Source: Acinetobacter lwoffii (GTDB lineage Bacteria; Pseudomonadota; Gammaproteobacteria; Pseudomonadales; Moraxellaceae). From it: DNA of 64,000 nt. The first letter of the stretch is position 1. Each line of letters begins with the position of its first letter. Where the stretch lies: assembly GCF_015602705.1 (NCBI RefSeq), contig NZ_CP059081.1, forward strand, positions 2,117,702-2,181,701. The letters are read 5' to 3'. Below the pieces are notes generated by a model. It was not told where the DNA came from. It ran no database searches and saw only the letters and a program-made list of their open reading frames with translations. The translations under genes were made by a program, and so were the position numbers. This document shows, piece by piece, positions 36,451-45,535 of the stretch.

Positions 36451-39400
36451 ATGTCTACACTTACCACTTTAAAAGAACTTCTTGCCAAAAGAATTTTAAT
36501 TATCGATGGTGCGATGGGTACTATGATCCAGCGCCATAAACTGGAAGAAGCCGATTATCGTGGTGAGCGTTTTGCTGACTGGGCCTATGATCTCAAAGGT
36601 AATAATGATTTGCTGGTGCTGACTCAGCCACAAATCATTCAAGGCATTCATGAAGCTTACTTGGAAGCTGGCGCCGACATTATTGAAACCAACACCTTTA
36701 ACGGTACCCGCGTTTCAATGTCGGATTACCACATGGAAGATCTGGTTCCTGAAATTAACCGTGAAGCAGCGCGTCTGGCCAAAGAAGCCTGTGCCAAATA
36801 TTCAACGCCTGAAAAACCACGCTTTGTGGCAGGTGTGATTGGTCCGACATCGCGTACCACTTCTATTTCTCCAAACGTGAATGACCCGGCGTTCCGTAAC
36901 ATCACCTTTGATGCTTTAAAAGTTGATTATATTGAATCAACCAAAGCTTTGATCGAAGGTGGTGCAGACATCATCCTGATCGAAACTGTGTTCGATACTT
37001 TAAATGCCAAAGCTGCCATCTTTGCAGTAAAAGAAGTCTTTAAAGAATTAGGCTATGAACTGCCAATCATGATTTCAGGTACGATCACGGATGCATCAGG
37101 TCGTACATTGACTGGTCAAACCGCTGAAGCTTTCTGGAACTCGATGCGCCATGCGGAGCCACTTTCTATCGGCTTTAACTGTGCGCTGGGTGCAGATGCG
37201 ATGCGTCCACACGTGAAAACCGTGTCTGACGTTGCCGATACCTTTGTTTCAGCGCATCCAAACGCTGGTTTGCCAAATGCCTTCGGTGGATATGATGAAA
37301 CGCCGGAAGAAACTGCAGCATTTATTAAAGAATTTGCTGAAAGTGGCTTAATTAATATTACCGGTGGTTGCTGTGGCACTACGCCGGATCATATCCGCGC
37401 GATTGCAAATGCTGTTGCAGGCATTACCCCTCGCCAAATTCCTGAAATTGAACCGGCTTGTCGTTTAAGTGGTTTAGAGCCATTTAACATCACCAAAGAT
37501 TCACTGTTTGTGAACGTCGGTGAACGTACCAACGTCACCGGTTCGAAAAAATTCCTGCGTCTGATTCGTGAAGAAAACTTCGCCGAAGCACTTGATGTTG
37601 CCCGTCAACAGGTTGAAGCCGGTGCGCAGATCATCGACATCAACATGGATGAAGGCATGCTCGATTCGCAAGGTGCGATGGTGCACTTCCTGAATCTGAT
37701 TGCTTCTGAGCCAGATATTTCACGCGTACCAATCATGTTGGATTCTTCTAAATGGGAGATTATCGAAGCGGGCCTGAAATGTGTGCAAGGTAAAGCCGTG
37801 GTGAACTCGATTTCCCTGAAAGAAGGTCATGACGAGTTTGTCGAACGTGCCCGCCTCTGCCGTCAATATGGTGCTGCGGTCATCGTGATGGCATTTGATG
37901 AAGATGGTCAGGCCGATACAGCTGCGCGTAAAAAAGAAATCTGTAAGCGTTCATATGATGTTCTGGTGAATGAAGTAGGCTTCCCGTCCGAAGATATTAT
38001 CTTTGACCCGAACGTCTTTGCGATTGCAACCGGTATTGAAGAACACAACAACTATGGTGTGGACTTTATTGAAGCGACTGGCTGGATTAAACAGAACCTG
38101 CCAAATGCGATGATTTCTGGTGGTGTATCCAACGTATCGTTCTCGTTCCGTGGTAATGAACCGGTGCGTGAAGCGATTCACTCGGTGTTCCTGTACCATG
38201 CCATTCAGCAAGGCATGACTATGGGTATTGTAAATGCCGGTCAGATGGCGATTTACGATGACATCGATAAAGAATTGAAAGAAGCGGTTGAAGATGTTGT
38301 TTTAAACCAGAACCAGGGTGAAAGCGGTCAGGAAGCAACCGAAAAACTGCTTGCTGTTGCTGAAAAATACCGTGGTCAAAGTGGTACGCAAAAAGCCGAA
38401 GAAAATCTGGAATGGCGTAATGAGTCTGTTGAAAAACGTCTTGAATATGCATTGGTAAAAGGCATCACGACTTATATCGATCAAGATACTGAAGAAGCGC
38501 GTTTAAACTCTACACGTCCACTGGATGTGATTGAAGGTCCATTGATGGCGGGTATGAACGTAGTCGGCGATCTGTTCGGTGCCGGTAAAATGTTCTTGCC
38601 ACAAGTAGTCAAATCTGCACGCGTGATGAAACAGGCTGTAGCGTGGTTGAACCCGTTCATTGAAGCTGAGAAAACCCAAGCCGAAGCAAAAGGTAAAATC
38701 CTGCTGGCTACGGTGAAAGGCGACGTACACGACATCGGTAAAAACATCGTTGGCGTAGTATTAGGCTGTAATGGTTATGACATCGTGGATCTGGGCGTGA
38801 TGGTGCCATGTGAGAAAATTCTACAAACTGCGATTGATGAAAAAGTCGATATCATCGGTTTGTCTGGTCTGATCACGCCGTCTCTGGATGAAATGGTCTT
38901 TGTTGCCAAAGAAATGCAGCGCAAAGGCTTTAACATTCCGTTAATGATTGGTGGTGCGACGACTTCTAAAGCGCATACCGCAGTGAAAATCTCACCGCAA
39001 TATCATAATGATGGCGTGCTTTACACCGCAGATGCTTCACGTGCCGTGGGTGTAGCAACACAATTGCTTTCTCCTGAAATGAAACCAAAACTTTTGGCTG
39101 ACTATGCAGCGGATTATGAAAAAATTCGTACTCGTCTTGCCAACAAGCAACCGAAAGCGGCGAAATTATCTTATCAAGAATCTGTTGAAAACGGCTTTAA
39201 GATCGACTTCGACCAGAATGCACCGGTTAAACCGAACTTCATCGGATCTGAAACCTTTACCAATTATCCGCTTGAAACTTTGGTGGAATACTTCGACTGG
39301 ACGCCGTTCTTTATTTCATGGAGCCTGGCGGGTAAATTCCCGAAAATCCTTGAAGATGAAGTGGTGGGTGAAGCAGCGCGTGACTTGTATGAACAAGCTC

Positions 39401-40137
39401 AAGCCATGCTGAAAGACATCATCGAGAATAAACGTTTTGATGCGCGTGCGACGTTCAGCATTTACCCTGCAAACCGTGTAGCGGCAGATACAGTTGCGGT
39501 TGCAGATGAAGCTGGTAATGTAACTCACAGCTTCGAGCATTTACGTCAGCAGTCTGACAAAGTCACTGGCAAAGCAAACTACTCTCTGGCTGACTTTATT
39601 GCGCCAAAAGATGTCGCTCAGGATTACTTGGGTGGCTTTACGGTGTCGATCTTTGGTGCGGAAGAATTATCTCAAGAATACAAAGCCAAAGGCGATGACT
39701 ATAACGCAATTATGGTTCAAGCCTTGGGTGACCGTTTTGCTGAAGCATTTGCAGAGCACTTACACGAGCGTATTCGTAAAGAGTTCTGGGGCTACCAAGC
39801 AGATGAAGTTTTATCAAATGATGATTTGATCAAAGAGAAGTATGTCGGTATTCGTCCTGCACCGGGCTACCCTGCTTGTCCTGAGCATTCTGAAAAAGCG
39901 CCATTGTTTGACTGGTTAGGTACAACCGACAAGATTGGTACGTACTTAACCACAAGTTTTGCAATGTGGCCACCGTCATCAGTGAGCGGTTTCTACTATG
40001 CAAACCCTGAAACTGAATACTTTAACGTGGGTAAAATCTCTGGCGATCAGCTAGAAGATTATGCGAAGCGTAAAGGTTGGACCTTGGATGAAGCGAAACG
40101 TTGGTTAGCGCCGAATTTGGATGATTCTGTGGTTTAA
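36451..40137 (+). CDS. metH: Cobalamin-dependent methionine synthase
   Basis: 1228 residues, full length. It transfers the methyl group of 5-methyltetrahydrofolate through B12 to homocysteine, giving methionine. Domains in order: homocysteine-binding (about 1-330, zinc Cys in GFNCALG near 245 and GGCCGTT near 307), pterin-binding (about 355-620, [15 protein letters not shown]), cap and B12-binding (about 650-890, [10 protein letters not shown] with the cobalt-ligating His near 759), and the SAM-dependent activation domain (about 900-1228, [16 protein letters not shown]). No truncation is seen. It is monocistronic. Confidence 0.97.
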   Translation: MSTLTTLKELLAKRILIIDGAMGTMIQRHKLEEADYRGERFADWAYDLKGNNDLLVLTQPQIIQGIHEAYLEAGADIIETNTFNGTRVSMSDYHMEDLVPEINREAARLAKEACAKYSTPEKPRFVAGVIGPTSRTTSISPNVNDPAFRNITFDALKVDYIESTKALIEGGADIILIETVFDTLNAKAAIFAVKEVFKELGYELPIMISGTITDASGRTLTGQTAEAFWNSMRHAEPLSIGFNCALGADAMRPHVKTVSDVADTFVSAHPNAGLPNAFGGYDETPEETAAFIKEFAESGLINITGGCCGTTPDHIRAIANAVAGITPRQIPEIEPACRLSGLEPFNITKDSLFVNVGERTNVTGSKKFLRLIREENFAEALDVARQQVEAGAQIIDINMDEGMLDSQGAMVHFLNLIASEPDISRVPIMLDSSKWEIIEAGLKCVQGKAVVNSISLKEGHDEFVERARLCRQYGAAVIVMAFDEDGQADTAARKKEICKRSYDVLVNEVGFPSEDIIFDPNVFAIATGIEEHNNYGVDFIEATGWIKQNLPNAMISGGVSNVSFSFRGNEPVREAIHSVFLYHAIQQGMTMGIVNAGQMAIYDDIDKELKEAVEDVVLNQNQGESGQEATEKLLAVAEKYRGQSGTQKAEENLEWRNESVEKRLEYALVKGITTYIDQDTEEARLNSTRPLDVIEGPLMAGMNVVGDLFGAGKMFLPQVVKSARVMKQAVAWLNPFIEAEKTQAEAKGKILLATVKGDVHDIGKNIVGVVLGCNGYDIVDLGVMVPCEKILQTAIDEKVDIIGLSGLITPSLDEMVFVAKEMQRKGFNIPLMIGGATTSKAHTAVKISPQYHNDGVLYTADASRAVGVATQLLSPEMKPKLLADYAADYEKIRTRLANKQPKAAKLSYQESVENGFKIDFDQNAPVKPNFIGSETFTNYPLETLVEYFDWTPFFISWSLAGKFPKILEDEVVGEAARDLYEQAQAMLKDIIENKRFDARATFSIYPANRVAADTVAVADEAGNVTHSFEHLRQQSDKVTGKANYSLADFIAPKDVAQDYLGGFTVSIFGAEELSQEYKAKGDDYNAIMVQALGDRFAEAFAEHLHERIRKEFWGYQADEVLSNDDLIKEKYVGIRPAPGYPACPEHSEKAPLFDWLGTTDKIGTYLTTSFAMWPPSSVSGFYYANPETEYFNVGKISGDQLEDYAKRKGWTLDEAKRWLAPNLDDSVV

Positions 40138-40146
40138 TAACCACTT

Positions 40147-40178
40147 AATCCCCCTAGCCTCCTTTACTAAAGGGGGAA
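40147..40178 (+). repeat. Family A palindromic repeat unit (single) after metH
   Basis: AATCCCCCTAGCCTCCTTT, short loop, AAAGGGGGAAT. It has the same layout as the doublets at 40224-40322 and 41288-41391. It lies directly between the metH stop and its terminator. Confidence 0.7.
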
Positions 40179-40185
40179 TAAAAAG

Positions 40186-40209
40186 TCCCCTCGAGTGAGG
40201 GGATTTTTT
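40186..40209 (+). terminator. Terminator of metH
   Basis: TCCCCTC / GAGGGGA stem with loop GAGT-type and six Ts. Confidence 0.8.
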
Positions 40210-40223
40210 GTTTTGAATCTTTT

Positions 40224-40322
40224 AATCTCCCCTAACCCCTCTTTTTCAAAGAGGGGGATTTCACGGATCAAATTGATTACGTGATAGCTCCTCCCTTTTT
40301 AAAGGGAGGTTGGGAGGGATTT
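40224..40322. repeat. Family A repeat doublet (two inverted hairpin units)
   Basis: Unit 1 (40224-40261): tail AATCTCCCCTAACC and hairpin CCTCTTTTTCAAAGAGG, then GGGATTT. Unit 2 (40286-40322) is inverted: CTCCTCCCTTT / AAAGGGAGG, then TTGGGAGGGATTT. The linker between them is itself a near palindrome (TCACGGATCAA / TTGATTACGTGA), so the whole 99-bp element can fold into one long cruciform, like a REPIN. Confidence 0.8.
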
Positions 40323-40381
40323 AAATAAATATTTAATTTATAATTATTTAAATCTCATAAATTCATTGAAAATTTACTCAT

Positions 40382-41281
40382 ATGACTGAAAAAACTATCC
40401 TAAAAAACTATTGCAATGTTTGCGATAAAAATACAAATCATTCCTTGTTAGCAAGTCATGAATGGCATTCAGATCCTGATGATTATAGTCACGCCCAATA
40501 TCATAAATTAGTTAAATGCTTAGGCTGTGATAATGTATCTTTACGAATTGAAGATCACGATATCGAATCTGCTTACCAAACATACGATGATTCTTGGGAA
40601 GTTCCCATAACAATTAAATGCTATCCGAAGAAACTTCAAAATCATAGAAAGATCGACAATGACTATCTAATCCCAAAACTAGTCAGGAATATTTACAATG
40701 AAGTATTATTAACTTTACAAGAAGATGCAAAAATTTTATCTAGCTTAGGTCTTAGAGCATGCATTGAATCGGTTTGTAATCATCTTGAAATAACAGGTGG
40801 TAATTTAGCTATACGGATCAATAAATTAGCTACAGCTGGATATATATCAAAAAAAGATGCTGAAAGATTACATGCTATCAGATTCATGGGCAATGATTCT
40901 GCACATGAAATTAAAGCACCAAAAGAAAACTCTTTAAAAATTGCCCTTGAGATTGTTGAGCACTTGCTCAAAAGTGTTTTTATTTTACCTGAACAAGCAA
41001 ATGGATATTTAGATACAATTGTAGATAGATATGAATTATTTGAAACGATACTTGAAAAACATCTAACAAATTTCAATGATGGTGACGAACATCCTCTTTA
41101 TCATTTTTTTGAGAAAGATTGGCGTAGAGTGCAAGACTCTATCTCTGCTTTTCAAACAGAATTAATTGAAAATATTACTAATTCCAACTTTAAACTTCTA
41201 GAGATGGGAAAAAAGGATATCAATAAAAAAGGTGATGAGATTCAGCACTTCATCGTTAAGAAAAACGAAACAATTGTATAA
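40382..41281 (+). CDS. Zinc-ribbon plus DUF4145 (HEPN-like) domain protein
   Basis: 299 residues, clearly more AT-rich than metH or the kinase gene downstream. An N-terminal zinc ribbon has CNVC (C11, C14) and CLGC (C46, C49). Residues about 115-215 form a DUF4145 domain with LRACIESVCNHL and the motif LHAIRFMGNDSAHE, an Arg...Asn...His arrangement related to HEPN domains. A hydrophilic helical tail follows. DUF4145 occurs in restriction and anti-phage contexts, but no partner nuclease or methylase is here, so a role in defence is only inference. It has no clear ribosome site and is flanked by family A repeats on both sides, which suggests acquired DNA. Confidence 0.7.
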   Translation: MTEKTILKNYCNVCDKNTNHSLLASHEWHSDPDDYSHAQYHKLVKCLGCDNVSLRIEDHDIESAYQTYDDSWEVPITIKCYPKKLQNHRKIDNDYLIPKLVRNIYNEVLLTLQEDAKILSSLGLRACIESVCNHLEITGGNLAIRINKLATAGYISKKDAERLHAIRFMGNDSAHEIKAPKENSLKIALEIVEHLLKSVFILPEQANGYLDTIVDRYELFETILEKHLTNFNDGDEHPLYHFFEKDWRRVQDSISAFQTELIENITNSNFKLLEMGKKDINKKGDEIQHFIVKKNETIV

Positions 41282-41287
41282 TAGATT

Positions 41288-41391
41288 AATCCCCCCTAAT
41301 CTCCCTTTAAGAAAAGGGTGAACAATATGAATTCCAAACTTCGATCAAATTCGTGTGAAGTCCCTCTTTGAAAAAGGGGGATTTAGGGGAA
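41288..41391. repeat. Family A repeat doublet overlapping the DUF559 gene's 3' end
   Basis: Unit 1 (41288-41320): AATCCCCCCTAATCTCCCTTT, loop, AAAGGG. Unit 2 (about 41358-41391, inverted): CCCTCTTTGAAAAAGGGGG then ATTTAGGGGAATT. The linker has a CTTCGATCAAATT / CGTGTGAAG near palindrome. The TTA at 41383-41385 inside unit 2 is the stop codon of the minus-strand DUF559 gene, so the last codons of that gene are repeat sequence. Confidence 0.8.
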
Positions 41392-41757
41392 TTGATCCTC
41401 TAACTGATTTAAACAACACTGATAAACCACTTCCACTACATCATCAATCCGCCCCATCACCTGACCATTATCAAATCTAAACACCTTTAAACCCAACTGC
41501 GCCAAAGCCTCATCTCGAACTCGATCCGCTTCTAAGCCTTCATTTGTAAAGTGCTGGCTGCCATCACACTCAATCACCAAATTGGCAGCAGGACAGTAAA
41601 AATCCACGATGTAATTCAAAATCGGCTTTTGTCGATAGAACTGCAAATCTAAAATTTGCTTATTGCGAATTCGCGACCACAATAGTTTTTCTGCCTCGGT
41701 CATATGATTGCGTAAATCACGCGAGGCTTGTTTTAAATTTTTATTGTAGGGTTTCAT
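41383..41757 (-). CDS. DUF559 protein, Vsr-like PD-(D/E)XK nuclease fold (copy 1)
   Basis: 124 residues. N-terminal helix with MTEAEKLLWSRIRNKQ (the family's start signature), then the core YIVDFYC (Asp52) and LVIECDGSQHF (Glu63, Asp65, His69), the conserved acidic/His set of the Vsr-related endonuclease fold, then LGLKVFRFDNGQVMGRID. The family activity is inferred from this fold; no substrate is established here. The C terminus (QFP and stop) is encoded by a family A repeat unit and more units begin about 27 bases upstream of the start. About 40% of residues appear identical to copy 2 at 53.1 kb. It has no clear ribosome site. Confidence 0.85.
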   Translation of the reverse strand: MKPYNKNLKQASRDLRNHMTEAEKLLWSRIRNKQILDLQFYRQKPILNYIVDFYCPAANLVIECDGSQHFTNEGLEADRVRDEALAQLGLKVFRFDNGQVMGRIDDVVEVVYQCCLNQLEDQFP

Positions 41758-41783
41758 TTTTTATTCTACTAATTTGTTTTTAT

Positions 41784-41946
41784 AAATCCCTCCTACCCCC
41801 CTTTTGCAAAGGGAGGAACTGTCACGAAATTCATTTAATCACATGACCAACTCCCCTTTTCAAAGGAAGGAGTTAAGCGAATTCTATTGCCTCATAAAAA
41901 CGAAGAAAAGTCCCACTTTATCAAAGGGGGATTTAGGGGGATTAAT
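41784..41946. repeat. Family A repeat doublet plus one extra inverted unit
   Basis: Units at 41784-41818 (AAATCCCTCCTACCCCCC, TTTGCAAA, GGGAGG), 41848-41878 (inverted, ACTCCCCTTTTCAAAGGAAGG) and 41909-41946 (inverted, TCCCACTTTATCAAAGGGGG then ATTTAGGGGGATT). The linker of the first pair, GTCACGAAATTC ... CACATGAC, again has palindromic ends. They fill most of the 338-bp gap upstream of the DUF559 gene; the remaining part up to the kinase gene shows only AT-rich DNA. Confidence 0.78.
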
Positions 41947-42095
41947 ATAAATTAACTTATATACCAAATTTAGCCCCTTTTCTAACCGCTCACCCCAAAA
42001 TCATCTGTTTTTACACTTTTCAGTCTGCAAATTTCAAACATTTCCATAATAATAAGACTTTATACATCTCCCAGAATACGTGAAGGCCCTCCTCC

Positions 42096-43826
42096 ATGAA
42101 AAAAATCATCAACAACCCTGAAAATCTGGTTGTCGAAATGTGCAAAGGCTTTGTCCTTGCTCACCCTGAACTGACATTTACCGAATCGCATAAAATCATT
42201 TCACGTAAACAAAAACACAATAACGTGGCACTGATTAGTGGCGGTGGTAGTGGTCACGAACCTGCACATGCGGGCTTTGTCGGTACAGGCATGTTAGACG
42301 CGGCTGTATGTGGTGACGTGTTTGCATCACCTTCTCAAATTCAGGTCTACAAAGCCCTGCAACATGTGGCAACAGACAAAGGCGTTTTGATGATCATCAA
42401 AAACTATTCTGGCGATATGATGAATTTCCAGAATGGTGCAGCACTTGCTCAGGAAGATGGCATTAAAGTCGATTATGTAAAAGTAGCAGATGATATCGCG
42501 GTAAAAAATAGCCTCTATACCGTGGGTCGTCGTGGCGTTGCTGGTACCATCTTCGTACATAAGATTGCAGGTGCAGCAGCATCAAAAGGTTTAGAGCTTA
42601 AGGAAGTCAAAGCTGTGGCTCAAAAAGCAGCAGATAACGTGATTAGTCTTGGTTTCGCCTATAGCTCATGTACCGTTCCTGCCAAAGGCACGCCCACCTT
42701 CACCTTAGCGAATGATGAAATGGAATACGGCGTCGGCATCCACGGCGAACCGGGTATCCGTCGTGAAAAAATCCTGCCATCCAAAGAGCTGGCACAACGT
42801 ATTATCGATGACCTGTTTCTGGACCGTCCTGATCTGACTGAAGTTGCTGTTCTAGTCAACGGCTTTGGTTCAACGCCAATGCAAGAACTGTATGTGTTTA
42901 ACAATGATGTTTGCGAACATCTGGCGCGCAAAGGCATCAAAATTTATCGCACTTTTGTCGGCAACTACATGACCAGTATCGACATGAATGGTGCATCAGT
43001 GTCTCTTTTGGCAGTCGATGATGAGCTAAAAGGCTACTTAGATGCAGAAGCCAACACGCCTGCTCTTAAAATGGATGGCTCAGCAGCACAGCCTTTAATT
43101 TTCTCAACAAAAAATGCCGCAGCAGAAGATGTCATAAATACGGAAATCGAAACTCAGCCTGAACATGCTGAAATTCAAAATGAACAGTTTACGATAGAAA
43201 ATATGCGTTATGTGGTCGATGTGATGGCTGCCTGTATTATCAAAAACGAAGTGCCATTCTGCGAGCTGGATGCCCATGCAGGTGATGGTGACTTTGGCAT
43301 GAGTGTGGCTAAAGGTTTTAAACAGCTGAAACGCGAATGGCAAGGCCTGATTCAAGCGCAGTACATGGATGAATTCCTGCTGAATAGTTCCATGATTATT
43401 ATGGAACACTGTGGCGGTGCGTCCGGTCCAATTTGGGGTTCAGCATTCCGTGCGGCCAGTAAAACCATTCAAGGGAAACAAACCCTAAGCGTGGCAGATT
43501 TTGCCGAGATGCTTCAAGCAGCAGTCAAAGGCATTCAAGTGACAGGTGAGCGTTCATTTGGTCGTGGCGCTGTAGTGGGCGACAAAACCCTGATTGATGC
43601 TTTGTTTCCTTGTGCAGATTCATGGTCTGCCAATACAGACAAACCTTTTAAAGAGAACTTTATACTTGGTGCAGAGGCTGCGGTAAAAGGTGCAGAATCT
43701 ACCAAAGACATCGTAGCGCGTATGGGCCGCGCCGGTACGGTGGGTGATCGTAGCTTAGGCTATCCGGATGCTGGTGCACATGGCTTAGGCGTGATCTTTA
43801 CGGACATTGCCGAGCATATTAAATAA
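42096..43826 (+). CDS. ATP-dependent dihydroxyacetone kinase (fused DhaK-DhaL)
   Basis: 576 residues. It phosphorylates dihydroxyacetone to the glycolytic intermediate DHAP with ATP. The N-terminal DhaK domain (about 1-330) has GGGSGHEPAHAGFVG and the substrate-binding His in GVGIHGEPGI. The C-terminal DhaL domain (about 365-576) has AHAGDGDFGMSV for Mg-ATP binding and GRAGTVGDRSLGYPDAGAHG. The fusion of both domains in one chain is the ATP-dependent type found in Citrobacter and eukaryotes, rather than the PTS-dependent split type. No glycerol dehydrogenase gene is adjacent. It is monocistronic with a terminator. Confidence 0.94.
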   Translation: MKKIINNPENLVVEMCKGFVLAHPELTFTESHKIISRKQKHNNVALISGGGSGHEPAHAGFVGTGMLDAAVCGDVFASPSQIQVYKALQHVATDKGVLMIIKNYSGDMMNFQNGAALAQEDGIKVDYVKVADDIAVKNSLYTVGRRGVAGTIFVHKIAGAAASKGLELKEVKAVAQKAADNVISLGFAYSSCTVPAKGTPTFTLANDEMEYGVGIHGEPGIRREKILPSKELAQRIIDDLFLDRPDLTEVAVLVNGFGSTPMQELYVFNNDVCEHLARKGIKIYRTFVGNYMTSIDMNGASVSLLAVDDELKGYLDAEANTPALKMDGSAAQPLIFSTKNAAAEDVINTEIETQPEHAEIQNEQFTIENMRYVVDVMAACIIKNEVPFCELDAHAGDGDFGMSVAKGFKQLKREWQGLIQAQYMDEFLLNSSMIIMEHCGGASGPIWGSAFRAASKTIQGKQTLSVADFAEMLQAAVKGIQVTGERSFGRGAVVGDKTLIDALFPCADSWSANTDKPFKENFILGAEAAVKGAESTKDIVARMGRAGTVGDRSLGYPDAGAHGLGVIFTDIAEHIK

Positions 43827-43842
43827 GCTTTGCAAGATTTAA

Positions 43843-43874
43843 AAAAAAGCCCCGACACTGTTCGGGGCTTTTTT
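43843..43874 (+). terminator. Terminator of the dihydroxyacetone kinase gene
   Basis: AAAAAAGCCCCGA / TCGGGGCTTTTTT stem-loop about 16 bases past the stop; A and T runs on both sides. Confidence 0.88.
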
Positions 43875-43888
43875 CAAATTTCATTTCC

Positions 43889-43935
43889 TCTACTGAGCAA
43901 GTTTAAAAACACCAGTAATGAAAGGCATTGCTCAT
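43889..43935. repeat. Degenerate family B repeat relic
   Basis: TGAGCAAGTTTAAAAACACCA resembles (with a few changes) the interior of the unit at 34167-34238, and it ends TTGCTCATCCCC, giving a TGAGCAA / TTGCTCA hairpin. The GC-rich tails are lost. Confidence 0.45.
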
Positions 43936-43950
43936 CCCCATGAACATGGT

Positions 43951-45225
43951 CTAACTAAACTTCTCCAAATAACGCTCTAACTCTTCTGTCACTACTATCC
44001 GCTTATTGCCTTTCACTTGCTCTTCACTCAATACGCCTTCTGAGTCAATGACCACCACTTTGTGTCCATTCGCTTGTAAACGTTTGACGCCTTCAAATAA
44101 CATGCGTCCACCTACATCATGAATCAAAGTTAAATTAGTCAGGTCTATGACTATACGTGTTTTAGCGTCTGGCTCATCCTGCAAAATCCGCAGCAACATT
44201 TCCGATTCGGTAAATTGCAATACACCGCGCAGCTCATACACGACAATGTCATTGTTCTTACCTGCTATATAACGACTTTGCAAAATGGTCTGTGCCGATG
44301 GCGTCCCTTCCATCAGATGCAAGCCCATGTCACGTGACAAACGCTCAAAGATATCCACGCCACGTACACTATGCCCATGCTCATCAATTTTAGGAGAAAA
44401 AACCACAATTCCCACCTGCCCCGGCAATACTCCGATAATTCCGCCAGATACACCACTTTTGGCAGGAATGCCGACCGTAGTCAGCCAGTCACCCGCCGCA
44501 TCATACATGCCACAGGTCATCATCACACTGAGCACTTGGCGCACCACATCACGCTCTAGCAGCTGTTTGCCAGTTTTGGCCTGAACACCACCATTGGCGA
44601 GCACACTACAGATATTTGCCAGATCTTTGACCGTCACCTTAATCGCACATTGCTTGATATATCCATTGACGATTTCCACAGGATCCGAATCCAGAACACC
44701 TACAGTACGCAGCATATAGCCAATCGATAGGTTCCGGAATGCAGTTTTGACTTCAGACTTATACACCTGCTTGTCGAATTCCAGTTGACGGCCTGCTAGT
44801 TCACTTAAAAAACGGCGCAAGCATTCCGCACGTGAAATGCCTTTTTGTACCGGAATTAAAGAATGCGTGGTAATCGCACCCGAGTTAATCATTGGATTTT
44901 TAGGAAGATTGGTTTCTTTATCCAGTGAAATCTGATTAAAAGCCTCTCCTGAAGGTTCAACGCCGACCTTTTCCAGCACAGCGCTGATCCCCAGATGCTG
45001 CAATGCCAAGGCATAGGCAAAAGGTTTGGACATCGACTGCATGGTAAATTCGATTTCATCATCTCCCGTGGAATAAATCGTGCCATCCACCGTGGTCAGC
45101 GCCAAAGCGAACTTGTTTGGATCTACCGCTGCCAGTTCAGGGATATAGTCAGCCAAAGCGCCCTGATCATTATCCTGACAAACCGTTAATACATGCTGAA
45201 GATAATCGGGCACCGGGGTTTTCAT
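43951..45225 (-). CDS. glsA: Glutaminase A with C-terminal STAS domain
   Basis: 424 residues. The N-terminal 300 residues are a serine-dependent glutaminase converting glutamine to glutamate and ammonia: the Ser64-x-x-Lys67 pair sits in TMQSMSKPFA, with PMINSGAIT and SGVSGGIIGVLPG further on. Residues about 325-420 form a STAS domain (VVYELRGVLQFTES, RIVIDLTNLTLIHDVGGRML), as in anti-sigma-factor antagonists and SLC26 transporters. The common E. coli-type enzyme lacks it. The STAS part may regulate activity or localisation. It is convergent with the kinase gene. Confidence 0.93.
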   Translation of the reverse strand: MKTPVPDYLQHVLTVCQDNDQGALADYIPELAAVDPNKFALALTTVDGTIYSTGDDEIEFTMQSMSKPFAYALALQHLGISAVLEKVGVEPSGEAFNQISLDKETNLPKNPMINSGAITTHSLIPVQKGISRAECLRRFLSELAGRQLEFDKQVYKSEVKTAFRNLSIGYMLRTVGVLDSDPVEIVNGYIKQCAIKVTVKDLANICSVLANGGVQAKTGKQLLERDVVRQVLSVMMTCGMYDAAGDWLTTVGIPAKSGVSGGIIGVLPGQVGIVVFSPKIDEHGHSVRGVDIFERLSRDMGLHLMEGTPSAQTILQSRYIAGKNNDIVVYELRGVLQFTESEMLLRILQDEPDAKTRIVIDLTNLTLIHDVGGRMLFEGVKRLQANGHKVVVIDSEGVLSEEQVKGNKRIVVTEELERYLEKFS

Positions 45226-45535
45226 TCAGATAGATCCTTTATATTTTCATCCTGTTTCCACCTTAAATTTTCAGGATAAAACTACAAGTCCAAATTGGTA
45301 GCATTTTATAAATACGTCCATCGATTTGGACTAAAACAAATGCCTTTTCAGCTCAATGATCATCAGGAGTAAGGGGCATTTTGATATTATTTTTTTGAGT
45401 TTTTATAAAATATCGAGCGGTTCAACAGGTCATTTCGATTAGTTTGATTATCCATTTTATTTATATTTTTCATCGAAATAAATGATATTATTCACCCACC
45501 TGCTCACATTATAATCTAACACACTGATCCCGGAT
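45226..45535 (+). other. 310-bp divergent intergenic region, nothing recognised
   Basis: AT-rich region between glsA (-) and the diguanylate cyclase gene (+). It presumably contains both promoters. I see no operator, hairpin or small gene that I can support. Confidence 0.4.

Noticed and set aside
40147..41946. CRISPR array
   Set aside because: Units are themselves palindromic, alternate in orientation, diverge in sequence and are spaced irregularly around genes; no cas genes are present.
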